DNA of 12,360 bases from Candidatus Krumholzibacteriia bacterium. Its GTDB lineage: Bacteria > Krumholzibacteriota > Krumholzibacteriia > LZORAL124-64-63. The first letter of the stretch is position 1; every line of letters begins with the position of its first letter. The position numbers and the translations under genes were made by a program. Shown one piece after another: positions 7,933-12,360 of this stretch. Under the pieces are notes generated by a model. That model worked only from the letters and a program-made list of their open reading frames with translations. It was not told where the DNA came from and made no database searches. The stretch is from positions 1,784 to 14,143 of the forward strand of contig JADGEP010000051.1 in assembly GCA_016744275.1 (NCBI GenBank), in the 5' to 3' direction.

Positions 7933-7962
7933 AATATACAGTTTGGGCTGATGGTTGTCCAA
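7933..7962 (-). promoter_or_regulatory. Promoter of the outer-membrane protein gene
   Basis: On the minus strand TTGGAC (7957-7962) and TATATT (7933-7938) are 18 bases apart. The start of transcription would be near 7926, about 48 bases before the ATG at 7878. Its position supports the chosen start codon over the one at 7995. Confidence 0.5.
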
Positions 7963-8056
7963 TCGCTTGTGAAAGAGGCCCAAAAGGGGTTTCAATGGCG
8001 CAAACGGGCCAGATCACGAAAACTTGCCTTAACTGACAAAATGTTCAATATCACTC

Positions 8057-8086
8057 TTGCATTTGAGGTCCCGGATTCGGTATACT
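8057..8086 (+). promoter_or_regulatory. Promoter of the add leader or of a small RNA
   Basis: TTGCAT (8057-8062) and TATACT (8081-8086) are 18 bases apart, a good sigma70-type match in an AT-richer setting. Transcription would begin near 8092-8094. The first coding start on this strand is add at 8473, about 380 bases away, so either add has a very long leader or this promoter serves a separate RNA. Confidence 0.6.
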
Positions 8087-8091
8087 AAGAA

Positions 8092-8290
8092 GCGAGGTGG
8101 AGATCGTCCAGTCTGTCCCGGTTCGCCGAGGGCGGTTCGGTCGTCTCTCTTTCGCACTTTTCGATGCGGGTTTTCACAGGGTCTTGGCTGGATTCTCGTG
8201 AAGAATTCGAAGTTGTTTTAAAGGTCTCAGAGGTTTGAGTCGCCTTCTGTACGCTGGAGAAACAGTCTTCGCCCGCATCGATAATTTTTT
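8092..8290 (+). ncRNA. Candidate structured RNA (small RNA or cis-acting leader)
   Basis: Two nested pairings follow directly after the promoter. Bases 8092-8103 can pair with 8144-8155 (11 of 12 positions, counting G-U), forming a first hairpin domain. Bases 8161-8170 (TCGATGCGGG) are a perfect reverse complement of 8272-8281, a 10-bp stem enclosing 101 bases, in which a small hairpin (8191-8196 with 8202-8207) can also form. Six T residues (8285-8290) follow three bases after the closing stem. No known RNA family was recognised: 6S RNA, tmRNA, RNase P, purine and other common riboswitch cores were looked for by eye without a match. The layout suits either an independent RNA of about 200 bases or a regulatory leader of add. 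Structure was judged by eye only. Confidence 0.4.
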
Positions 8291-8291
8291 G

Positions 8292-8318
8292 CCTACAGGT
8301 TTCATAACCTGTAGGTTT
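8292..8318 (+). terminator. Terminator-like hairpin upstream of add
   Basis: CCTACAGGT (8292-8300) and ACCTGTAGG (8307-8315) make a perfect 9-bp stem with a 6-base loop, followed on the plus strand by TTTGCTTTAT. The orientation of the T-rich tail favours termination of rightward transcription. It could end a small RNA that starts near 8092, or act as an attenuator within the add leader. It lies 155 bases before the add start. A palindromic protein-binding site is the alternative. Confidence 0.5.
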
Positions 8319-8371
8319 GCTTTATCTGGGAATATTGAGCGCCCCCTGCTGCTCGAGAAACGCTCCCCAGT

Positions 8372-8428
8372 GAGTCCGTCCTTACCGGATGAGTCCGTCC
8401 TTACAAGAAGAGTCCGTCCATACAAAGA
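8372..8428 (+). repeat. Three tandem 19-base repeats in the add leader
   Basis: Copies begin at 8372, 8391 and 8410. The first two share GAGTCCGTCCTTAC exactly; the third has GAGTCCGTCCATAC. Neighbouring copies agree at about 16 of 19 positions. The period of 19 is not a multiple of three, so the repeat is not constrained by coding in any single frame. The copies end 44 bases before the add ATG. They could be binding sites for a regulator, on DNA or RNA, or a simple tandem duplication. Confidence 0.85.
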
Positions 8429-8472
8429 GCCGGCCCCGGCCCCTGCGCCACGTCCCGGCGGAGGAAAATGCC

Positions 8473-9579
8473 ATGAGCGAAGCCGCCGCATCCACCAGGA
8501 CTTCCCGTCCCACCCTCGAATTTCTGCACGCCTTGCCCAAGGCCGAGCTGCATGTCCACCTCGATGGGTCATTGCGCTTGAGCACCGTGCGCGAGTTGTC
8601 GGCCCGCCACAATCTGGGATTTGATTTCCAGACCGACGAAGATGTCCGGGCTGTTTGTCAGGTGCCCGACGATTGCGAAAGCCTGGTGGATTACCTGCGG
8701 GTATTTGACATCACGTTGCAATTGATGCAGGAAAAAGACGAGCTGACCCGCATCGCCTATGAGCTGGCCGAAGATGCGCACCAGGAAAACGTGCGCTACA
8801 TGGAAGTTCGCTATTCACCATTGCTGCATTTGAAAAAAGGCCTCAGCTACGACGAGATCGTCGCGGCGGTGCAAGAGGGCCTGGACCTGGCCCGGCGCCA
8901 ATACGGCATCATTTGCGGCCAGATCATCTGCGGCATCCGGCACATCTCCACTGAATCCAGTCTGGATCTGGCCGACCTGGCCGTGCGTTGGAAGGGCCGC
9001 GGCGTGGTGGGATTTGATCTCGCCGGTGCCGAGGGCGGCTTTCCGGCCAAAGACCACATCGAAGCCTTTTACAAAGTTCTGAACAACAACATCAACATCA
9101 CCATTCATGCTGGCGAGGCCTTTGGTGCGCCTTCGATCCATCAGGCGCTACACTATTGCCGGGCCCACCGCATCGGCCACGGCACCCATTTGAATGAAGA
9201 TCCCGAGTTGATGGCCTGGGTGAACGACAACCGTATTCCGGTGGAAGTGTGCCTGGCGAGCAACCTGCAGACCAAGGCGATTCCCGACTACCAAAGCCAT
9301 CCCATCCGGCAATTTATGGCCGACGGATTGCGCGTGACGCTCAATACGGACAACCGCCTGGTCAGCGGCACCACGGTGACCAACGAGTACCGCTTGGCGG
9401 TGGAGAATTACGACCTGAATGAAGACGAAGTGCTGACCCTGGTGATGAACGGGTTCAAGTCGGCATTCCTGCCATTGCGTGAAAAATCGGATCTGGTGGA
9501 TCAGGTGTTGGCCGAATTTGCCAGCCTGGGTGCCAATTTCAGCGGTGAGATTTCACGGCGGCGGCGCATTCAGATTTGA
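8473..9579 (+). CDS. add: Adenosine deaminase
   Basis: The enzyme deaminates adenosine and deoxyadenosine to inosine and deoxyinosine in purine salvage, in the cytoplasm, using a zinc ion. The 368-residue protein has the metal site H27-x-H29 in LPKAELHVHLDGSLR, the zinc histidine and catalytic glutamate in HAGE (212-215), the active-site histidine H236 in RIGHGTHL, and the metal aspartate D293 in LNTDNRLVSGTTVTNEY. The TDNRL form, in place of TDDP, is seen in a bacterial branch of the family. Length is slightly above the usual 330-350, mainly through an N-terminal extension of about 17 residues. The start at 8473 has GGAGG at 8460-8464 with an 8-base spacer; ATG 8468 is out of frame and an upstream in-frame ATG at 8389 lies within the repeats. 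It is probably monocistronic, with a complex leader that suggests regulation. Confidence 0.94.
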   Translation: MSEAAASTRTSRPTLEFLHALPKAELHVHLDGSLRLSTVRELSARHNLGFDFQTDEDVRAVCQVPDDCESLVDYLRVFDITLQLMQEKDELTRIAYELAEDAHQENVRYMEVRYSPLLHLKKGLSYDEIVAAVQEGLDLARRQYGIICGQIICGIRHISTESSLDLADLAVRWKGRGVVGFDLAGAEGGFPAKDHIEAFYKVLNNNINITIHAGEAFGAPSIHQALHYCRAHRIGHGTHLNEDPELMAWVNDNRIPVEVCLASNLQTKAIPDYQSHPIRQFMADGLRVTLNTDNRLVSGTTVTNEYRLAVENYDLNEDEVLTLVMNGFKSAFLPLREKSDLVDQVLAEFASLGANFSGEISRRRRIQI

Positions 9580-9601
9580 GCGGATGCGGTCAGGATTGTG
9601 T

Positions 9602-10540
9602 TTAGCCGTGCAGCCAGGCCACGGCCAGCGCAACATCCAGCATAGCCCAGAGAGCCAGAGCGCGGTACATGCCGTGCTCGTGCTTTTTATCGCTCCAGTT
9701 GTTGGCCTGTACCCACCACCAAATCAAGTGCCCGCACCAAAGGCCAGCGATGGCCAGCAAAAGTCCCGACCATTGCCCGCGGTCCGCGATTTCGCATCCG
9801 GCCCAGAGGGCTGCTGTGGCGCCCACGCCCAATCCCAGAGCCAATGCCAATGACCGACGCACGCCCAAAGCCGTCGTGAGGGTCTGGTCGCCGCGCCGCA
9901 GATCGTCGGCCGTCTGGTAGATCTGGGTGAGCGGATAAAATGACCCAAAAAGCAGGCTAAAGCCGATTGTGAACCACCAGCTGGAAGCCGTAGGGCTGCT
10001 TTGTGTTAGTGTCCAGATGCCTGCGAAGGTGGTGGCCCCGCCATAGCCCACCATATTGACCAAGAGATCCCAGCCCGGGCGGGATTTCAAGCGCACGGCG
10101 GGGTGGGAATAAAGCACTGACAGGAGGCCACAGGCAGCCACCACAGCGCCAAACACCGGGCCCACGACCACGGCGCCCAGGAGGGCTCCGGTCAACATCA
10201 GGCCCAGGGAAAACCCTGCCAGCCAGGACGGTGGTTGGGGCGGCGTCGCCAGGTAGGCCACCGCGGTGGTGTCCCGGTCATAGGCGCTGTTGTAGGCGAG
10301 GGTGCCGCCGTTGAGCAGGACCACCCAGGCCAACCATGCCACCGCTACTTGCAGGCCGTCCAAACCGGCCACCCAGGCGCTCCAACCGGAATCGATCACG
10401 GGCACGGCCAACAGCATGCTGACGACAAATTGAGCGGTGAGAATGGGCCATTGTCGGGGGCGCATCAGGCGCCAGGCAGCACCACGACCCGTTGGCTGAT
10501 TGTCTGTTTTGGGTTCTTTCGATCCGGCAGGTTTCGTCAT
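9602..10540 (-). CDS. UbiA-family prenyltransferase
   Basis: UbiA-family enzymes are integral membrane proteins that attach prenyl chains to aromatic or other acceptors, as in quinone, heme or chlorophyll synthesis. The 312-residue product has about seven to nine hydrophobic segments and both Asp-rich motifs: N84-SAY-D88-R-D90 (first) and D212-D-x4-D218 within YQTADDLRRGDQTL (second), followed by the usual TTALG. The loop YSHPAVRLKSRPGWDLL is also typical. The acceptor cannot be read from these motifs; chlorophyll-synthase-like and menaquinone-type relatives are both possible. The start at 10540 forms an ATGA overlap with the stop of the DUF116 gene, so translation is probably coupled. Its end is 22 bases from the convergent add stop, with no terminator visible between them. 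Confidence 0.85.
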   Translation of the reverse strand: MTKPAGSKEPKTDNQPTGRGAAWRLMRPRQWPILTAQFVVSMLLAVPVIDSGWSAWVAGLDGLQVAVAWLAWVVLLNGGTLAYNSAYDRDTTAVAYLATPPQPPSWLAGFSLGLMLTGALLGAVVVGPVFGAVVAACGLLSVLYSHPAVRLKSRPGWDLLVNMVGYGGATTFAGIWTLTQSSPTASSWWFTIGFSLLFGSFYPLTQIYQTADDLRRGDQTLTTALGVRRSLALALGLGVGATAALWAGCEIADRGQWSGLLLAIAGLWCGHLIWWWVQANNWSDKKHEHGMYRALALWAMLDVALAVAWLHG

Positions 10541-11106
10541 CGATTGACCGCAACGCGATCGGCCTCGGGCGTGGGGGCCACCAGTTCCAATTGCTGCTGC
10601 AGCCAAGCCAGGTCCAGGGTGGCGTTGACACACATGCGTTCCATGCCAGCCAGTGGCGCCAGCAGGGCGGGGCACTCCGGCACGCTGCGCAACGCCTTGA
10701 TCATGCGGTCATGACAGGCCGAGGCCACGATCACGTCCGGCTTTTCGCGCCGGGCCATGTCAAAAGCGATGTGGCTGCGGAAGGCGACCAGGGCTTGCAG
10801 TCCATGGCGGGCGCAGATGGCCGCCACGTCGCCCAACGGGCATTCCATGCAGCTTAGGCATTCGGTCTGAGAGGCCTGCACATCAACCCGGCAACCCACC
10901 TTTTTCACGCAGCGAGGCATGATCAGCAGCACCTTTTGGGCCGGATGCGCCGCCAGGTGACGGGCCACACGGCGATTGTTGTCCGACACCAACCAGGCGA
11001 TGCAACGGTCCTCGAGATTGCCAAAGGGCCGCAGCGTCCAGCGCAGGGCAGCAACCAGGCTGGCGTATCCCGGGCGCTGCCAGGGGGAGCGAAAGACCGG
11101 GCTCAT
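10537..11106 (-). CDS. DUF116 family cysteine-rich protein
   Basis: The 189-residue product matches DUF116 by its cysteine pattern: MPRCVKKVGC (C66, C72), then C83-x2-C86-x2-C89-P, then C131 in VIVASACHDRMIKAL, and C145 and C159 near the end. Such a pattern suggests a metal or Fe-S site. The biochemical role of the family is not known to me. An N-terminal segment (residues 14-40) is moderately hydrophobic and could touch the membrane. The start at 11106 has GGAG at 11114-11117 with a 7-base spacer and sits within the stop of the upstream methyltransferase gene (ATGA). The downstream junction with the UbiA-family gene is also ATGA. Tight coupling to both neighbours implies a shared process or at least shared dosage. 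Confidence 0.8.
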   Translation of the reverse strand: MSPVFRSPWQRPGYASLVAALRWTLRPFGNLEDRCIAWLVSDNNRRVARHLAAHPAQKVLLIMPRCVKKVGCRVDVQASQTECLSCMECPLGDVAAICARHGLQALVAFRSHIAFDMARREKPDVIVASACHDRMIKALRSVPECPALLAPLAGMERMCVNATLDLAWLQQQLELVAPTPEADRVAVNR

Positions 11107-11654
11107 GGCGTGTCTCCGGCCAATTGCCGGGCCAGCCACTGGCGCCGGATGGCAAAGGCCATGACCCCAAAACTGACCGCCACGTTGAGGGAATGCTTGC
11201 TGCCGGCCATGGGGATCTCGACCGAGTGGTCGGCCATTTCCAGAATTTCCGGCCGCACGCCCTGCACCTCGTGGCCGACGACAAAGACGTGGGGGAAAGG
11301 GTAGGAAAAATCATCCCAATGCTCGGCCGTCTCGGTCTGTTCCAGGGCAATGACGGACAATCCCCGGTTTTTCAGGTCACCGACGGCCTCCAGAGAGTCT
11401 TTCCAGTAGCTCCAGGGTACGCTCAAGGTCGCGCCCAGAGCGGTCTTTTCGATATCGGGTCGCGGGGGCGTGGCGGTCATGCCGCAGAGACAAAGGCCGC
11501 CCAGGGCCACCGCATCAGCAGTGCGGAACATGGAACCCACATTCCAGACGCTGCGGATGTTGTCCAACAGGGCGTACGAAGGCATGCGGCCGTTGGTGGC
11601 GGTCCAGGGGGTCTGGTCGGGGCCTGAGGCGGCCGATGTGGGGTGCAAATCCAT
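11103..11654 (-). CDS. SpoU/TrmH-family (SPOUT) RNA methyltransferase
   Basis: Members of this knotted-fold family transfer methyl from S-adenosylmethionine to the 2'-OH of tRNA or rRNA nucleotides. The 183-residue protein has the three SpoU motifs: motif 1 LLDNIRSVWNVGSMFRTAD (29-47) with the catalytic arginine R44, motif 2 VVGHEVQGV (125-133), and motif 3 IPMAGSKHSLNVAVSFGV (147-164). Motif 2 has His where GNE is usual. It is a short form lacking an extra N-terminal RNA-binding domain, so the target RNA is not predictable. The start is uncertain: ATG 11654 has no clear ribosome site; GTG 11675 and ATG 11585 are in-frame alternatives, the last giving a start just before motif 1. The open frame extends further upstream only as a shadow of the divergent glycosyltransferase. 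First gene of the unit with DUF116 and UbiA-family genes. Confidence 0.88.
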   Translation of the reverse strand: MDLHPTSAASGPDQTPWTATNGRMPSYALLDNIRSVWNVGSMFRTADAVALGGLCLCGMTATPPRPDIEKTALGATLSVPWSYWKDSLEAVGDLKNRGLSVIALEQTETAEHWDDFSYPFPHVFVVGHEVQGVRPEILEMADHSVEIPMAGSKHSLNVAVSFGVMAFAIRRQWLARQLAGDTP

Positions 11655-11675
11655 GATGAAGACATATTGGCCCAC

Positions 11676-11700
11676 GCCAGGAGGTTTGGCAACTCCTGGC
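11676..11700. promoter_or_regulatory. Inverted repeat upstream of the methyltransferase gene
   Basis: GCCAGGAG (11676-11683) and CTCCTGGC (11693-11700) form a perfect 8-bp inverted repeat with a 9-base spacer, 22 bases before the methyltransferase ATG at 11654. It lies in the 147-base gap between divergent genes and could be an operator or a leader hairpin. No convincing promoter was found for either gene in the rest of the gap. Confidence 0.4.
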
Positions 11701-11801
11701 CCGCAAAAAAGAAGATTCCCGGGGTAAACCTGAGGCGGCAGCGGTCGATAACCTACGGGACAACAATAGAGCAACTCCCAGCCGAGGACCGTGCCCGTTT
11801 C

Positions 11802-12360
11802 ATGAAACGCAAAACCGTCAGCTTGTGTGTGATTGCCAGGGACGAAGAAGCCACCATTGGGATGGCTATCAAATCCGTTCTGGCACTGGTGGATGAAGTG
11901 ATCGTGGTTGACACCGGTTCGCGCGACAATACCCGCATCATCGCTGAGGGTTACGGCGCCCGTGTGGTCGATGTGGCCTGGGAAGACGACTTCTCGGCGG
12001 CGCGCAATATGGCCCTGAACGAAGCGGGCTGCGATTGGGTGCTCTTTCTGGATGCCGACGAATATCTGCAACCGGTGCGGCCGGTCGAATTCCAGCGTCT
12101 GTTGCACGATCCGGCAGTGGCCGGATATCGCCTGCGCATGATCAGCGCCGATGTGACCGAAGTTGAGGCCGAAGAAAACCGCGTGCGCTTGTTCCGCAAC
12201 GCCGCCGAAGTGCGCTTCCAGTACCCGATCAACGAACGCATCATGCCGGCCCTGGGCGAATGGGCCCTGAACCAGGGGCTGAAAGTGCTGGAGACCGATC
12301 TGGCCATCATGCACGAGCCAAGCGACCACGAAGGCCGCGCCCGCAAGCGAGAGCGCAACC
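11802..12360 (+). CDS. Family 2 glycosyltransferase, C-terminus outside window
   Basis: The 186 visible residues are the nucleotide-sugar-binding part of a GT-A fold family 2 glycosyltransferase: SLCVIARDEEATI (7-19), the nucleotide-binding VVDTGSRDNT (35-44), FSAARNMAL, and the metal-binding DxD in FLDADEYL (D84, D86). These enzymes move a sugar from a nucleotide sugar to a lipid, glycan or protein acceptor. The WaaE/KdtX-like branch, often with TPR repeats at the C-terminus, has this N-terminal form, but the acceptor cannot be told. The frame is open to the window edge, and no stop is present. The start at 11802 fits the family N-terminus; GAGG (11784-11787) is 14 bases away, so the ribosome site is weak. 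The upstream frame is open but holds no better ATG. It is divergent from the methyltransferase unit. Confidence 0.88.
   Translation, partial: MKRKTVSLCVIARDEEATIGMAIKSVLALVDEVIVVDTGSRDNTRIIAEGYGARVVDVAWEDDFSAARNMALNEAGCDWVLFLDADEYLQPVRPVEFQRLLHDPAVAGYRLRMISADVTEVEAEENRVRLFRNAAEVRFQYPINERIMPALGEWALNQGLKVLETDLAIMHEPSDHEGRARKRERN

Larger units (their letters stand above)
7879..8472. other. 594-base intergenic region between divergent genes
   Basis: This gap contains no convincing protein-coding gene. On the left is the leader and promoter of the outer-membrane gene (to 7962). Bases 7963-8056 hold nothing that was recognised. From 8057 to 8472 there is a strong rightward promoter, a candidate structured RNA, a terminator-like hairpin and 19-base tandem repeats, each listed separately. 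The stretch from 8281 to 8290 is AT-rich and unlike the coding DNA around it. Open frames across it have no ribosome sites and no recognisable product. Confidence 0.7.

Noticed and set aside
8092..8290. 6S RNA
   Set aside because: The 5' and 3' ends of the candidate transcript do not pair into the single long rod with a central bubble that 6S RNA needs; the 5' part folds on itself instead.
8386..8410. Resemblance to a hammerhead ribozyme core (GGATGAGTCCGTCC against CTGATGAGTCCGT)
   Set aside because: The conserved CTGA reads CGGA, and the GAAA strand and cleavage triplet needed to close the core are missing; the likeness comes from the 19-base repeats.
8372..8428. Possible CRISPR-like array
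   Set aside because: The repeats are directly tandem with no unique spacers, only three copies, and no cas genes are nearby.
9580..9601. Terminator between add and the UbiA-family gene
   Set aside because: The 22-base gap has no inverted repeat or T tract.
11655..12329. Upstream extension of the methyltransferase frame to about 408 codons
   Set aside because: The extra part is antisense to the glycosyltransferase, which has strong family motifs; SpoU homology begins only near 11585.

Overview
The window is GC-rich, densely coding bacterial DNA with Shine-Dalgarno-type starts, sigma70-like promoters and many ATGA stop/start overlaps. A signal-peptide protein ending in an outer-membrane beta-barrel (6817-7878) points to a diderm (Gram-negative-type) bacterium. 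The lineage cannot be fixed from the sequence. It reads like a free-living heterotroph, possibly an uncultivated phylum, and nothing in it looks like a phage, plasmid, insertion sequence or CRISPR array.

Left part (1-6718) is a redox block. The electron transfer flavoprotein genes etfB and etfA run leftward from a good sigma70-type promoter (1474-1502); etfA leaves the window. Divergent from them is a rightward operon: lpd (dihydrolipoamide dehydrogenase family), a GlcD-GlcE fusion (FAD-linked 2-hydroxyacid/glycolate dehydrogenase) and glcF (its iron-sulfur subunit), with overlapping ends. glcF is split by a one-base frameshift between its ferredoxin half and its CCG half. Together these suggest oxidation of glycolate, D-lactate or a similar 2-hydroxyacid, with electrons passing through flavins and Fe-S clusters, possibly to EtfAB. 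A strong hairpin at 6757-6788 closes the operon and also the convergent outer-membrane gene.

Middle part (6817-9579): an outer-membrane protein gene on the minus strand and adenosine deaminase (add) on the plus strand diverge from a 594-base intergenic region. That region is the least ordinary part of the window. It has a promoter for each side, then, on the add side, about 380 bases of leader. The leader contains a candidate structured RNA (8092-8290, including a perfect 10-bp pairing that encloses 101 bases), a terminator-like hairpin (8292-8318) and three tandem 19-base repeats (8372-8428). It could be an undescribed small RNA or a cis-regulatory leader of add.

Right part (9602-12360): a leftward three-gene unit, SpoU/TrmH-family RNA methyltransferase, DUF116 cysteine-rich protein and UbiA-family prenyltransferase, with both junctions being 4-base ATGA overlaps. 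It diverges from a family 2 glycosyltransferase that runs off the right edge.
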